This document shows, one piece after another, positions 1 to 12,884 of a stretch of DNA of 64,000 bases; position 1 is the stretch's first letter; each line of letters begins with the position of its first letter. Below the pieces are notes generated by a model. It saw nothing but the letters and a program-made list of their open reading frames with translations. It was not told where the DNA came from and did not search any database. Location: positions 12,427,303 through 12,491,302 of the forward strand of contig NC_092581.1 of NCBI RefSeq assembly GCF_037975245.1, given 5' to 3'. The translations under genes were made by a program, and so were the position numbers. Source of the DNA: Apostichopus japonicus. Its lineage: Eukaryota > Echinodermata > Holothuroidea > Aspidochirotida > Stichopodidae.

Positions 1-597
1 ATAGTATTCCCTACACCTCTGTGTGTGACCAATGCCACGTACAGTATACTCCAGCATGGTACTCCCTATCCCTATGTGTCTGAGCAGTGTCACGTACAGT
101 ATACTCTAGCATAGTACTCCCTATCCCTATGTGTCTGAGCAGTGTCACGTACAGTATACACTAGCATAGTACTCCCTATCCCTCTGTGTCTGAGCAGTGT
201 CACGTACAGTATACATTAGCACAATACTTTCTATACCTCTGTGTGTGACCAATGTCATACTCTAGCAAAGTACTACCCATCCCTCTGTGTGTGAGAGGGG
301 TCACGTGTAGTATACACTAGCATAGTACTCCCTATCCCTATGTGTCTGACCAGTGTCACGTACAGTATACACTTGCACAGTACTCCCTATCCATCTGTGT
401 CTGAGCAGTGTCACGTACAGTACTAGCATAGTTCTCACTATCCCTCTGTGTGTGACCAATGCCACGTACAGTATACTCCAGCATAGTACTCCATACCCCT
501 ATGTGTCTGAGCAGTGGCACGTACAGTATACACTAGCATAGTACTCCCTATCCCTCTGTGTCTGAGCAGTGTCACGTATAGTATATACTAGCATAGT
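1..597. repeat. Minisatellite, ~55-bp unit
   Basis: About eleven imperfect head-to-tail copies of a ~55-bp unit. Each copy contains variants of GTGTCACGTACAGTATAC followed by ACTAGCATAGTACTCCCTATC. Some copies differ in CCTCTGTGTGTGACCAATG versus CTATGTGTCTGAGCAGTG, so at least two subtypes are interspersed. The array starts before the window edge. Open frames across it are an effect of the repeat and are not a gene. Confidence 0.93.
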
Positions 598-672
598 GTA
601 GTAAAGTTTGGAAAGACTACGAAAGCAACTCCACAAAGTAGCGCATCCATGATAACACAAAGACGTTAACTC

Positions 673-1543
673 CTAATACGAGTTACCGTAACATAAATAT
701 GTTAGAAGTCTGTTTACTAATTCTCCTACAATCTTTCGGTTAGGGTGAACGAAATCTTTATATTTCTGGACTTTTGTTATCTCTAATGCATCGATGAAAC
801 CAACTCTTTTCTCATCCTGGAATAATTCCCGTAAGTCAGCTTCATGGGCTGCTATATTCCACTCACTAGAAATAATCGCAATCCACAACGCCGGGTGATC
901 TTTCGTGTTGGCGCCTTTAATGATGACCTTTGCAGTCGGACAGCGATCAAGCAGTGCCTTAACTGCTTCCTTGATCGCTAATAGTCTTTGCAAATAAAAT
1001 TCTTTACCAGCTGCAATGAAGTGCGCCCAGAGCGATAAAACGTACACAACTTCACAGCCATCCCTCCCAGAATTCAGCCGATTTGCTATGAATTCTATGT
1101 AATCGGTTCTCAACAAAAGTTTAGATCCAGAGCTGGGTAGGCCATGAAAATGAAACTCAATAAATGTATTGGATTTTTTATTCTGCAACCGCAATGGTCC
1201 ATATCCAGAGTAAGCTCCTTCGGGAAGAGGCAGCTTCTTTAAATATTTCTTATAAACATCCCTGAAATACTCGAAGACTTGTCTTATCGTTGAGTCGCCA
1301 AGTAAAACAAGATTTTGATTGGCTAGACATTTCATCCCAGTCTCGACTGTAAAGTGTTTTACAGTACATTCATGTGGATACCATACATCTTTAAAGAAAT
1401 GACCAGTGTTGTGAATACCGTTAGGGACACCTTTCATTGAACAGTAAGGTAACGTCATAACGGCTTCTTGTTCGAGAAGATCTCCATATTTCTCTTCGAC
1501 AATAATTGAATGACGATTTCCCGGAATGTTAACCATATGGGAT
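673..1543 (-). CDS. NXPE-like gene, exon 4 (PC-esterase domain, stop)
   Basis: Acceptor TTTTTAACAG|ATCC at 1543; frame open to the stop at 675-673. Contains LVLLGDSTIRQ (nucleophile block) and DFVHPNR (Asp-x-x-His) near the C terminus. Conserved Cys residues include PYCSM, HECT and KCLA. The ORF can be extended upstream of the acceptor, but that part is a hydrophobic, AT-rich intron reading. Confidence 0.88.
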
Positions 1544-4500
1544 CTGTTAAAAATCAATATATATAAAATAATTAATTTACGCAATACGTATACAGTGATC
1601 GAGGTGTATCATGATCAATATATACCGATAGGCTTTTAATCAATACATACGAAAAGGTTGAAGTTCCAAAAGTTATCTGGTTTGGAAGTTTACGAACGAT
1701 AAACTTATCTCCTCACAACAACCACACTTTCCGCACGAAGATCGGATTCGCTATATCTAAGGAAACTTGGAGAAGCTATTTCGCAAAACTGGCGTAGGCG
1801 TTGGCGTAACAAACGTTAAATCCAAGGGAATTTAACAGGCGCGTAGCCAGGAATTTGCCAAGGGAGGGGCGAAACTGTAGATTCGGCATTGCAAACTATC
1901 TAAGCGTAGCGCCACCATGTTTGGCGCGAAGCGTACAAGAAAATTTTGGCTGAAAATGCCTCCCAGATCGCAGGAAATGGCACTTCCCAGGCCTTGTAAG
2001 TTGCATCTTTTCATAAAATTAAACAATATGCTCAAGGGGGGCGGCTTTCCCAAAACACCCAAACATATTGAAGGATACTGATCTAATCTTCGTGCGGAAA
2101 TGTGTTTCGTGTGGTTGCTTTGAGGTAACAGGTAATGAAGTGAAATTATGCATGACATATATTTAAGTATTACTAGTAGCGTATCATGCACATTTCGTGC
2201 ACTACTCATCACTATCTCTCACGTCACTTACAACCATGAATGTGCTGTATGAAGTCTTCAGTTTTGCTGGTACAATGAACTGTAATTATCATTAGCAACT
2301 TCTGTCCGGAACATGACCTAATGCTGTTTCGATGTAATCACTTACAACCGTATCTTACCTTGAAAATATGGGCCAAGGTTTCAAATCCTAATGAGAATAT
2401 GACATCACTGATTTACAAGAACAAAATGTAACTTTAAGGGATGAGTTTGCGTTGAACAGTTGGCCTAAATACAAACTTTCCGGACACTGGGACCGAAGGT
2501 TGGCAGGATGTGAAACAATTCCTGATAATTCGCGAGTTCCTGCTTGCAGAAGGCTCTAAAATACATTCATACATACATACATACATTCAATCCAAGCATT
2601 AGCCTGTACATTGCACCTTTGTATATGTCCATATACAGTATTAGAGTTTTCGTTAACAATGTGAAACAAAATATTGCGACCTCATTTGTTTTGATTCATT
2701 TGTTCATTTGTTTTGATTTCAACAGTGCATGCTGTATTTTAATAATGAAATATGCATCTTTAGGTCAGATTCACATTCTCATAGCATTTTTTTAATGACG
2801 AAGATATGAATATTTTGCTTGGAGATATTTCATGAATCTATCTTGAGACAACAGGGTAATTGATGCAATCGGGAAGATTGAATTGATGACTTAATTGATG
2901 TCTTTAAGTGATATTTCATCACAAATTTGTTAAGAAATCAACAAAATACGTCGCTTTATCATCATGTATATTACTTGCAGTCAGTCCAACGCAAATGAAA
3001 GGTTACTGTTATTAACAAAGCATGCATGCAACCAACTAAACATAAATGCATTGTAAAATGTCAAATCTTTTTATTATTACTATTTCTACGTTAAAGTATT
3101 AGTACCATTAATATTTCCCCATAAGTGAATATCTGATGCTCACTTTGTTAGCAGCTCTTTTGAAAGAGGTGTCAAATTTTCTTCCAGTTTCATAAATGTT
3201 CCATTTCTATTCTTTTTGTGCCACTTCCAGTCATCACACGTGAGTCGCGAATCGGTCGGTTTCTTACAAAACCAAGGTCCGTGTGTTAAAGGGTCACTTA
3301 AATTGCAAAACGGTGGCTGAAAAGAAGAACAGAAAGTAAAAAATGCAAATTCTGGAGATGAGTAATATATATTTAAATGTTAAAATGCAATTAAAGTGAC
3401 GATTTGTTCTGAAGGGACAAACAAGTTGTATATAGATTTAGCTGGTTAGTATGATCGCGAGATCTCGACAATTCATACTTTTTGTCAATATGTCATATTA
3501 ATATAACAAATATCGTAGTTTTGACGTATTGTTATTTCGCAAAAGGTGATATAGAAAGAACATCTGGTTTCCATGGTAGTAAAATCGATATTAATGGTCT
3601 ACTGAACATCAAACTTATCCTTGCAGTCATCCGTTCAATGTCGTATGGTAATGAAAAGGATTAACGCCGTGGTGGTATCGTATAAAGAAGAAGTGTGTGT
3701 GTCGGTATAGAAATTGTTCAATTTGCCGTATGAATGTTTTGTACGAACTTCATGATGAATTTCATTGCGACGGAGAGGTAGGGAGGCTAGCTAGCTAGGC
3801 CACTCCTCTCCGGCTATACCCTTATTACTACTGTTACCAAAAGTATTACAACTTTAATATACCTCAAGTACTACGTATCGACAGAATACTTCCTCAGAGA
3901 TGTTCTTGTTTACAAATATGCCGACAAACGTTGAGTTCATTCCAGTTCTTCCCTAATACCTTATTACTACTGTTACCAAAAGTATTACAACTTTAATATA
4001 CCTCAAGTACTACGTATCGACAGAATACTTCCTCAGAGATGTTCTTGTTTACAAATATGCCGACAAACGTTGAGTTCATTCCAGTTTTTCCCGTAAGAGT
4101 CAGCCGCATCTGTGGAAGCACTTCAACGGGATGAATAAGCTTGACTTGAATTTTGACCTTACCACTCCACCTCAGAGTGAAAAACGCTAGGTATGTTCCA
4201 TTTTGAAAATCAATGAGTTCATCCTCGCCTGCAGCAGAGTATGCCTTGTCTTCACTGAAAATTTTTAAGCGAAAAAAATCCCCTCCGTATGTTTTTGAGT
4301 TATTTTTCCAATCACGTGACTCTATTTTGACGACCAGTAATTCACAAAGTTTATAACTTTTCTTTTCGTCGATAATAGAAAAAGTGGTGAAATTTGGACT
4401 TGTAGTTTCCATAAAGTCCAATTCGCTAAGAATTGTGTTATTCATGGTTTTGTCGCCACCTGTTACATAAGTCTTGTATATATTTGTCGTAGGCCGTTTT

Positions 4501-6314
4501 GGACAAGTCCTTGCGTGTTGATCGCTGCAAAATAAATTTAGAAAAAAAAAAAAAACTAAACGTTAATTGACAATAGATGCTGAATATTATCAACTTGTAC
4601 CATCGTTCTGCATTTACAACAACAACAATATTAAAAAAAATGACCAAAACTGGTCAACTGGATTTATGACAGAAAAAGTTTTCTCCCCTTTGACTTCCAC
4701 AGAAAAGCAATATAGTTTATAAGGTTAATCTTAAACACTTAATATGAATTTTAACCCAACTTCACCTTTTGGGTTAACAAGGTTTTCAAACGTTGACCTC
4801 AATTAACATTTAACCGCTACAAGACAAAATTATGTTCTGTGTACTTCATATAACTTTCAAGATTGGGGTTATTGTAAATACTATTGTTTTCAGACTTCTA
4901 AACGTCTGAAGACATGTATAATGTGACCTCTATATAGAAATCAGAGGGAAACCCCTCTCATCGGTAAATTGCATTAAAATACATTACATATGCAGCACAG
5001 GATTAGTTTGCAAGCTAATAACGTATAGGTTGAAGTTCATACTCAAGACGGAGAGCAATATAAATCTAAGCAGAGTCGGTGCTTTACATGGTTTGATGAC
5101 TGGGAATCATGTGACGTATAATACCACAACGATGAAAGAAAGACAGAGGGACATTTTGTTTGCTGTTTGATATTTATCTTGCATGCTCACTCTAAACAAC
5201 AAAGAGCTGAAATATTTGCATTTGTAAATAGTTAACATGATGAGATATATTAGATATTTTGACCTCTGCTGACCCAACTGACCTTTGACCTCCACCAAAC
5301 CAAAAGGGTCTTGTACTCATTTCCAGGGAAGCCACATACAAAATATGAGAGCCAATTAAGTTTCCTAGCTGGAAATATCGTGTTGACAAGGATTTCAAGT
5401 TCTCACCCCCGGTGACCTTGAATGAACTCTGACCTACACCAAATTGTGTTAAAACTTGATATAAGGATATCCCACCATGCATACATGGACTCCTTTAATG
5501 TTCATGTTCTGAGATTTTCACATTTTACCCGTGTTTACAAGCTAGGGCGTCACATACAGAGAGAGAGAGAGAGAGGTGGAGAGAGAGCTACACACACGCA
5601 CGCACACGTCATAGGTTTATTGCCTGCCTATACGGCAAGTAACCAAAAATGTACATTGTACTCAGTAAGTTGGTTGCACAATCCATGTATGACGTTGACC
5701 CAAGCTTTGTTGATTAATTTATCAGATATGACTTCAAATAACCTTTTTTTTTACTCTGCGAAATAAGCTTTTACACTTCTTGAACTTACTAAGATGGGTC
5801 CACGTGCCTAGTATGAAGTTCACGAAAGATTTGCTTTGGGCTTAATTTTTTGTTCTTCTGAATTGGACCTCCGTTGAATATTAGTATTAACTATATGAAA
5901 ATCACCCAAGAGTTGATTTTAGTGTTTACTTTGGCCTTTGATTTTCTCAAAATTGATTGCCTCTCGATCGATGACAATAACTCACTGGTCTTTCTGGTGT
6001 GTAAGCTAGAAATGGATAGAAACCGCTCTGGGAAATGTGTTATCCAGAATATACCGCTCTGCAGTTGGATTCGTATGTACTACGTTAAACGGGACGGTAT
6101 ATGAATAAAGCAATAAAATATAATATACTCACCCATTTCGTCGATAAGATAACTGTTTTGCCGCCATTTGCGGTATTGTCCTTCTATCGTATCTCATTGG
6201 TTGTATCTGAAAGTCTGGTGTCTGATTTTTTGTCAAATCGTTAAATTTTGAATTAAAAACGATGACGAGACTTGTCCCAAACATAATCAGAAACATTGCA
6301 TAGAAGGTCTTCAT
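673..6314 (-). CDS. NXPE-family protein (neurexophilin-like + PC-esterase), 4 exons
   Basis: Coding exons 6314-6133, 4524-4002, 3316-3144 and 1543-673 join in phase (2, 0, 2) to 1749 nt, or 582 aa, close to the usual 540-580 aa of the NXPE family. Residues about 1-24 are a hydrophobic signal anchor (type II topology, Golgi/ER lumen expected). Exon 2 carries the neurexophilin-like domain (YGGDFFR, FQNGTYLAFFTLRW, VKLIHP). Exon 3 carries the Cys/Trp linker (GPWFCKKP, LTCDDW). Exon 4 carries a PC-esterase/SGNH-like domain with GDST near residue 375 and DFVH near 556-559, so the predicted Ser and Asp/His are present. The substrate of metazoan NXPE proteins is not known to me; esterase or acyltransferase chemistry on glycans is inferred from the fold family. 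Additional 5' UTR exons cannot be excluded. Confidence 0.88.
1836..2060 (+). mobile_element. hAT-like element fragment (5' end)
   Basis: Begins CAGGCGCGTAGCCAGGAATT, the CAG(G)GGCGTAGCC-type terminus shared by several elements in this window. It continues with a block (GCGTAGCGCCACCATG, GCGCGAAGCGTACAAGAAAA) that recurs in inverted form near 38090-38190 and 46560-46660. No matching right terminus or target duplication was found, so this is a truncated copy in intron 3 of the NXPE-like gene. Confidence 0.55.
2518..2588 (+). repeat. SINE-like 3' end with (ACAT)n tail
   Basis: AATTCGCGAGTTCCTGCTTG followed by CAGAAGG and a CATACATACATACAT tail. The same GCGAGTTCCTGCTTGCAGG block occurs on the opposite strand near 26500-26525 next to a tRNA-like promoter. 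This looks like the 3' part of the same SINE family. Confidence 0.45.
3144..3316 (-). CDS. NXPE-like gene, exon 3 (Cys-rich linker)
   Basis: Acceptor TTCAG|CCACCG at 3316 and donor CAAA|GTGAGC at 3144. Encodes about 57 aa with FCNLSDPL, GPWFCKKP and LTCDDWKWH. The C-PWFC-KP-C pattern is a hallmark of the segment that links the two NXPE domains. Reading past the donor gives an immediate TGA, which supports the splice site. Confidence 0.86.
3821..4092. repeat. 139-bp tandem duplication over an exon end and splice donor
   Basis: 3821-3953 repeats 3960-4092 at an offset of 139 bp with almost no differences. The 4002-4092 part is the 3' end of exon 2 of the NXPE-like gene with its GAG|GTATAT donor. 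The copy therefore places a second, intact-looking exon end plus donor inside the intron. Confidence 0.92.
4002..4524 (-). CDS. NXPE-like gene, exon 2 (neurexophilin-like domain)
   Basis: Acceptor TTTTGCAG|C at 4524 and donor TTGAG|GTATAT at 4002. Encodes about 175 aa including YGGDFFR and NGTYLAFF, the best conserved NXPE blocks, with several NxT/S glycosylation sites. The 3' end of this exon and its donor are tandemly duplicated into the following intron (see 3821-4092). Confidence 0.87.
5190..5460 (-). repeat. Dispersed repeat with DR1-like motif
   Basis: Contains TGACCTTTGACCTCCACCAA (5279-5298), and further on GGTGACCTTGAATGAACTCT. On the minus strand this reads AGGTCAAAGGTCA, matching the dispersed family seen at 35190-35480 and 47040-47420. 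It lies in intron 1 of the NXPE-like gene. Confidence 0.6.
5559..5608. repeat. (GA)n / (CA)n simple repeat
   Basis: A run of GAGAGA, a short break (GGTGGAGAGAGAG), then ACACACACGCACGCACAC. Low-complexity sequence in intron 1 of the NXPE-like gene. Confidence 0.85.
6133..6314 (-). CDS. NXPE-like gene, coding exon 1 (membrane anchor)
   Basis: Starts with ATG at 6314 and encodes 60 aa plus two bases, opening MKTFYAMFLIMFGTSLVIVF. This is a single hydrophobic stretch behind a short basic N terminus. The donor is ATGG|GTGAGT at 6133/6132. The codon split across the intron gives Gly. Confidence 0.85.
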
Positions 6315-8170
6315 CGTACAGTGACAACTTGAAGAAAAAAAAAGAAAAAAAAATTAATGTAGTATGTGTATTTACAAATGTTAATCTCATCTTTCTCATG
6401 CGAACTAGTTAATCCCTTTTGGCTTCACGAAAGGGAAAACTATGGACCGCGGATTGCACAATCGGCAATTACTATAGTATAACGCGGATCGCAAAGTCGG
6501 TAATGACTATTACCATACGGTTAGATTCGTCCAACACTGCAACATACAGAAACGCTGTACTCAAAGCCGAAGACTTCGTTGGTTCAAATTCCCTGGCCAG
6601 TGACGGCAGCCCGCCTTTTCTCTGAAAAGTTGCTGTTACTAAAAGTCGTAGGGTCTGCACTGTTTGTCAATACGGTTAGAAAAAAAAACATTCAACAGAT
6701 AGAATAAAATTACCAAAGGAACATTAAAATTATACCTAGTACTTTTTAAATTAGTAAATGTTGATAATACTATGTAGGTCTATTATGTCTTTAATTGTTT
6801 AAATATATGTTGTGTTTGATAAAGAAATTATTTACCCCGTATACAATAGTCCATTTACCTAAAGCTTTGGTTACTGAGTACCATTATGTCAATAGGGGTA
6901 ACGAAAGTTGGCTTTAATTAAAAACAAATATTGGAAATATATCTATAAAGAAAATTACTACTTGTACGGCAAAAAAAAAAAACGTATTAGAAACACGCAT
7001 AATTTTAATGTAATCTGAAATAACGTTCTCATTCGACAACTCAAAAAGGTACATTTATATGCCAACCTTACGCATTACGAGTTGAATCCATGTGACAAAT
7101 CTTATGCGGTACAGGTAGGACCCTTGCAATCAAGTCACGTGTCAAGAGTCTATGCGTACTCAGTTCTTCAATACCGCCATTATTTGCCTTCCGGGGAAAC
7201 ATTTCATACTATAGTTCCGATTACAGTGTTTCGTTATAGTGGTCGTAAATGGCGTCCCATATGGATACAAGTGTCGGTTTTGCGACAAATAGCAATTTAT
7301 TGTAGCAATGGTCAATGAAAAATCGGTTTAATAAATGCAACATTCGGTATATTTACAATTTTATTCAACAAGAGTCACTGCAAATCAACACAATTATTGA
7401 TTGAGGTCCCTTATAAGTCGACTCTTAAATCGATATATGTGTCTATAAAGACTTGTCTTGACAACGACAACAACAAAACATTAAAATGATTCCTTTCTTT
7501 TAAAATGGTAAGAGGATGTCGAAACATGATTCAAGTTTACACCTTTGTTCAAGAACTCCGCATACTGAACAAACCAGAATTTGCCCTGTCACCATTGGAG
7601 CCATGTATTTTGATATTATTGAAGCTGAGATGGTTGTACGTCGTTAACAAAAAATGTCCTTTGTAATCATAGCAAAATTATAAATCACTTTTGGCTTGAT
7701 TCAAGTTCTAATTTTTGACTTCAAATACAAAAATTTTTCTTCGATTATTGGTCTATTGTTCAGAAGATTTTGACATATGTAATCATTAACACTGACCTCA
7801 GTTACCATGAAAAAACACATATTTTGATAGAACCTATAGCAAATCCATGAAACCTGTACCGGTCGCAATTCAATTCAATTACAACTACCCAAATTGAGCA
7901 GTGCCAATTTGTCATTTCGGGAACATTAAAAACCAAACTGTCGAACCTGGTCGGTGTCCTCCGAAGTAATTCTACAGATAAGGTGAAAACTAAATGCACT
8001 TCTGGACTATTCTGTCTGTTCTTCTACGTTATGGTTCTTCGTTATGATACTTATGAAAATTGAAAAAGGAGCTTAGACTCTTGCAAAAATATATTTAGAC
8101 TAAATGCTGGTACATGTAAGGTCCGGCATAATTCCGGTCTTCCATATTCAGAATAGGTTATGTGTGTAGT
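6315..8170. other. AT-rich intergenic, no gene recognised
   Basis: The upstream flank of the NXPE-like gene lies here. Poly-A/T runs occur and only short open frames without recognisable motifs. No splice-consistent exons, RNA genes or clear repeats were found by eye. Confidence 0.5.
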
Positions 8171-8175
8171 TCACA

Positions 8176-8220
8176 TATAGTATATACATACATACACACA
8201 TACATACACGCATACATATG
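8176..8220. repeat. (ACATAC)n simple repeat
   Basis: ATACATACATACACACATAC with variants up to CATACATATG. Short microsatellite. Confidence 0.8.
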
Positions 8221-9791
8221 TAACCAGAGCATAAGAATGGTTATTTTTTTGTTGTGATGCATATGTATGTTCTTTAATTTTCCTATATACTTTTGTTTTA
8301 ATTCACTTGATCATTTCCCTTTCATTTTTTTTTTATTCATCTGATAATAATTAACCTTTACTTGGTAGATTGAGGAATTCCCTTTATTTTCAAATTTATT
8401 GCTAACTACTATAGACATGGCAACATTTAGTTGTCAGGTGGCCCTGTGTGACCTGTCTTTTTCTTAAACTAAGTAACTGTTTTGTGTGGTCCTAAAATGT
8501 ACCTAAGGACACTGATGAAACCCATTCATAAGTCAAGTAATGTGTCTGGTAAATTATTAATTAAGTGTTAATTGACAGCTGGTAAGAGACTGGACCCCAG
8601 ATACTCAGGGAGTGAAGGGCAAGCTGGTCTAGAGTTGGAGGGGGGGGGGTAGGATGAGTTGAGACAAAGGCTAAATTATGAATATTTATGAACCAACCTT
8701 TGTGTTTGATTGGTTTAAGGTGGTCATATGTGAGTTGCCGTGTACTATTATTATGGGATGTATTTTTATGATTATGGGATGTATTCTTATTATTATGGGA
8801 TGTATTTGAGGAATTATGGGATGGAATGAATATGGTATAATGGTAAGGGGACAAAGTTAAGAATATATACTATAAAAGCTGAGTTGGTAATAGTAAGGAG
8901 AGAAGAGAGAAAAGATAGGTTTGAGATGGTTGGTTGGGCACGAGATCATAATTATTTTCTTAGACTAACTTCACCAGTATTAGAGTAGAGGACCCGTATT
9001 AAATTAATGAAAAGTTAAGTGGACACTTGATGCTATTAACCTATGGAGCTTTCATACTATTAATTAGAAGTTTAGTGAACACCTGGAGCTTGTTTTACAC
9101 ATAGATATTTTATTTTAGTAAACACCATGGAACTAGTTTACATGGAGATTTCATATTTAATAAGAGTTACTGATCACCCTAAGCCGTACCCATAGAGGCA
9201 GACCTATATCTCATCCTGTACTTATATCTGACACCCCATTATTTTTTGTGCTAATTTTCGGTTGAGATGGAACTAAAAAGCATCATTTTAATTCTACATC
9301 CTTGTTCGGCACCGGAAGTGAACCCCTGCGGTGACCCAACCCCAGTGATGAACAGCCCCTCCTAGTGACCGAGACGCCCCAAGAGGTTATTTTCCTTGGG
9401 TCGCGAGCTATCCGGAGAGCCCCCCCCCCCTTCCTCAGAGACGTCCCCGACTAAGTGAACCTCCCTAAAAGTTTCCCAAGGATTCCTTATAAGAGCTTCG
9501 AGATCTGTAAGTTACTCATTTAAACCATTTTACAGTTTTCTTTAAGTTTAAGTAACCCCAATGATATTAATACCAGGTCCACGTGCATAATTATACCTGC
9601 AGGTCCACGTGCATTATTAACCCACTATTTTGCCTTTATTTGTTTATTTTTGTGTGAGCGTTCCGCCTTTTCAAGTTGTACCCACGATCTCATGGTGAAC
9701 CGGCCCTATACCCTCATGGGAAGGTGCGACTTGTAATTTTCCCAAACCTGAAAATATATATTTTTGCCTGGTCACTGCGTCCTTGGCTACA
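8219..9791 (+). mobile_element. Possible solo LTR
   Basis: Bounded by TGTAACC and GGCTACA, near-inverted ends of the TG...CA type. Inside are a TATA box (CTATAAAAG at about 8870), a nearby purine-rich stretch and short tandem ATTATGGGATGTAT units (8736-8835). No second LTR, primer-binding site or clean 5-bp target duplication was seen. The limits and the class are tentative. Confidence 0.28.
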
Positions 9792-10233
9792 TCACATCAT
9801 ACATACGGGTAATTCGATATATAGCTCTTTTTATTTAACGTTGAGCTTTTAGATTCCTTTCTGTATAAATGTCAGCCTATTTCTTAGGAACTAATCGGTA
9901 TTTTTGCCTTTCAAAACAATACCAACGTAATAGTATAGACTAAAATAGGCTCAAAAGAACTTACCGTACTTGAGAAGCGAGGGATTATATCGTGTCCGAG
10001 TATAGTCTATATATCCTACATCAGAGCCTATCATGATATGACCAGTGTGACCTGTCTCAAATGAACGAGCTACAACACTCAAATTGGTATATCAATAACG
10101 GATGACGTAGACCGATGCATACAATATTTCAATTTCAGTTCAATAGAAAATATCGCTCGTTGTTATACAAGAAAGTCCTGCTGCGCCGGCAGATTTCAAT
10201 AACAAGTCCTTTGCAACCCCACAACTAATCTTA
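9792..10233. other. Intergenic, nothing recognised
   Basis: AT-rich unique-looking sequence with no convincing frame or repeat. Confidence 0.45.
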
Positions 10234-10507
<274 letters not shown>

Positions 10508-10570
10508 GCAGATATCATGTTATCCTTTAACATATATTATTATATATTATATATATATTATTTATTCTTT

Positions 10571-10572
<2 letters not shown>

Positions 10573-10624
<52 letters not shown>
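10573..10624. repeat. (TA)n microsatellite
   Basis: About 26 TA units preceded by shorter TATATTAT runs, just beyond the hairpin at 10234-10507. Confidence 0.9.
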
Positions 10625-10627
<3 letters not shown>

Positions 10628-11520
10628 GTGGATGTTTAATGCATTCAATTTCATGTTATTTACCTTGAACAATGTCCAAAATTCAGGCGACAATGGATTT
10701 CAAATCAATGGGGCACGTCTCACGGTGAGATTAAAATAATATAGATTTAATGGAAAGTTCTGACAAAAATTACCTGTTGCGGTTCAGTCGTAAGCCATCC
10801 CAAAGTAGAATACTCGTAATCGCTGGTCAGTCTTTTCAAGTCTGGTTTACCCGTCGACCATTGAGTAGTAGAACAATCAAGAAACTTGTTGTGAGCAGTA
10901 TGTGTTCACGTGGAATCGAATTTTGTTGTTGAAGAAGTTGTCCAAGTATAGATGAAAAACAAACATTTATAGTTGAAATGTTATGTTTTTTTTCATCTTT
11001 CGTATGCATTGGGCAACGATCGAAGAAAAGCGAGGCAGCATTTGGTCTTAATTTTCTATCTCAGTAGCCTATATTTTGACTGTAGCTAGCTGTCTCTCTC
11101 CGCCACTGTCTCAACCTCGTAGCAAAGAGAAGTACCCAGAAGTTGTATGTATTGGTAAGACCCCACTCGTACACTATATTACGTACGTAGGTACGTACGT
11201 AGGTATAGCGATGTTTTGACTGTTCCCACCGGATACATAAAGGGTCATGCACTAATATCGTTGTAACAGGAATAAACAGGATGGTCCAGTGGGCATACTG
11301 AGTAAGGTCGCGTTTGCAGATTCGTCTGACTCAACGTGGAAATAGCCAATTATTCAGATAGTATAGTTTGAATCAAGTGTTGCAAGTATTTGTTATTGAA
11401 GCCGTTATGTCTATGCATTTTATCCACCATGAGGGAAACGAGATAACAGTTATACGTTTTTCAGACCTCTATGCCTAATAATAACAATTACAAACCGGTG
11501 GTTTCCAAATGAGGGTCGTA
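10625..11520. other. Intergenic; one weak minus-strand exon candidate
   Basis: On the minus strand, about 10895-10774 reads an open stretch with Trp and charged residues (KPDLKRLTSDYEYSTLGWLT) ending CAACAG|GTAATT, a possible donor. No acceptor or partner exon was found. The rest has short ACGTACGT runs (11174-11204) and no recognised gene. Confidence 0.25.
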
Positions 11521-11528
11521 GTTTCGCT

Positions 11529-11771
11529 CAGTGGCGGAGCTAGGGTTATTGGTCAGGGCAGTGGCGGAGCCTCCATGCATATAGTCAGAAAATTACACCA
11601 ACAAAATGTGACAAATGTCAATAGGTAGGCCCATTAAAAAAGTTAATAATCGCGAATAAGTAAAAAGTGGTAAAAACTTGGCTGAAAAGGGCGCCAGCAG
11701 TTCATTTGAGTCCGTCAGGGAGGGGGGGGGGGGGCATACGCCCTCCTGACTATATGGACGCTCCACCACTG
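11529..11771. mobile_element. hAT-like MITE, 243 bp, 8-bp TSD
   Basis: Termini CAGTGGCGGAGC... and ...GCTCCACCACTG are imperfect inverse complements. The flanks 11521-11528 and 11772-11779 are both GTTTCGCT, an exact 8-bp target duplication. A second CAGTGGCGGAGCC terminus near 11560 suggests a partial inner copy. The element contains a G run and no coding capacity. Confidence 0.85.
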
Positions 11772-11779
11772 GTTTCGCT

Positions 11780-12878
11780 AGTTTTTGAGTGGGGATCAGG
11801 GACGTATGAAATTTAGCCTGCAGGGAAATCGACCGCTATGAACCGACCAGACGAAGAATGGCTCCTCATAGGTCATTATTTCTGTTTATTTAATTTAGCA
11901 TTCATATGCATAAACTCCAGTGAGATTTGCCAGGTTGCATCTAATTAATAAGAGAATGACGTCGGTACGAGGATACTCATGACCTTGATGTATGTACATT
12001 ATATACTATTTTATAGACAATGAAAGACCTGATAACTTATTGTTGATAACATAAAACTTTAGACAAGAAACATAAACTAAGATACTTTTTATAACTCAGT
12101 GATCGATGAGCTTAAATGAAAAAGAGATTTTGCTCTGAAATCAAAATTTTATGTGACGAATTACCCTGCAAGTGAGAAATTCAAAGTTTTCACGCCACAG
12201 ATATAAACCCGGTGGATGAATACTTGTATATGCTATAAGAACCTAAGCAGTACGTCTTAAATTTATCGTAAATGCCCGATCTAGTGGTCGTTCTGTTGTC
12301 TACCGCAGGAACGAACTGACTAAGGGTTAACTAATACATTAGATGCACCTGGGAGCACGTGACATACCCTCATAGAAATGCCATGCATATATGCCTATAG
12401 AAAACGCACTTACCAGTTTAGGTTTCGTTTGGAGTTCTTTTACCTTTTCTCATGAGCAGCGTGGTCGTGACACCTGGTCACTTCTTTCTTTCTCTATGTG
12501 ATATTAACAGGGATTACGAAAGAATTGATACTACTAGCAATTAGCATGACACTGACAAGCGACTTGTGACCTTGTCCGACGGATGAAGCACACTACTACG
12601 GGTGCATATAGCATTCAAATGCCAAGGACTGTCTGAGACGTCCTTTCACCTCGAGATCCAAATGAAGCGATCAAACTGTTACTCCATTTAATACCGAAGT
12701 GTAGTGTGATGTTTGGTAGAATTGAACTAGGAAGAATACTGACACAGTGAAGCCTTGAAAATGTGAGGGCGCTTTGCATTGTACGTCTTCATACAAAATT
12801 CTCATCATGCTTTGCATTCCAGAACCACGTGAGAAGCGCTGGCTGACTAAATACCGTCATTGTGCTGATTGACTTCGA
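11780..12878. other. Intergenic, nothing recognised
   Basis: No open frame with recognisable motifs, no tandem repeat and no RNA-like feature noted. Confidence 0.45.
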
Positions 12879-12884
12879 ACCGTC

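Noticed and set aside
1-597. Regular spaced repeats resembling a CRISPR array
   Set aside because: Units are head-to-tail without unique spacers, and the window is eukaryotic. The other minisatellites (30415, 54597, 57330, 60843) were dismissed for the same reason.
8561-8854. 97-aa minus-strand frame with Asn/Ser/His repeats (NTSHN)
   Set aside because: Derived from short ATTATGGGATGTAT tandem units; no other coding evidence.
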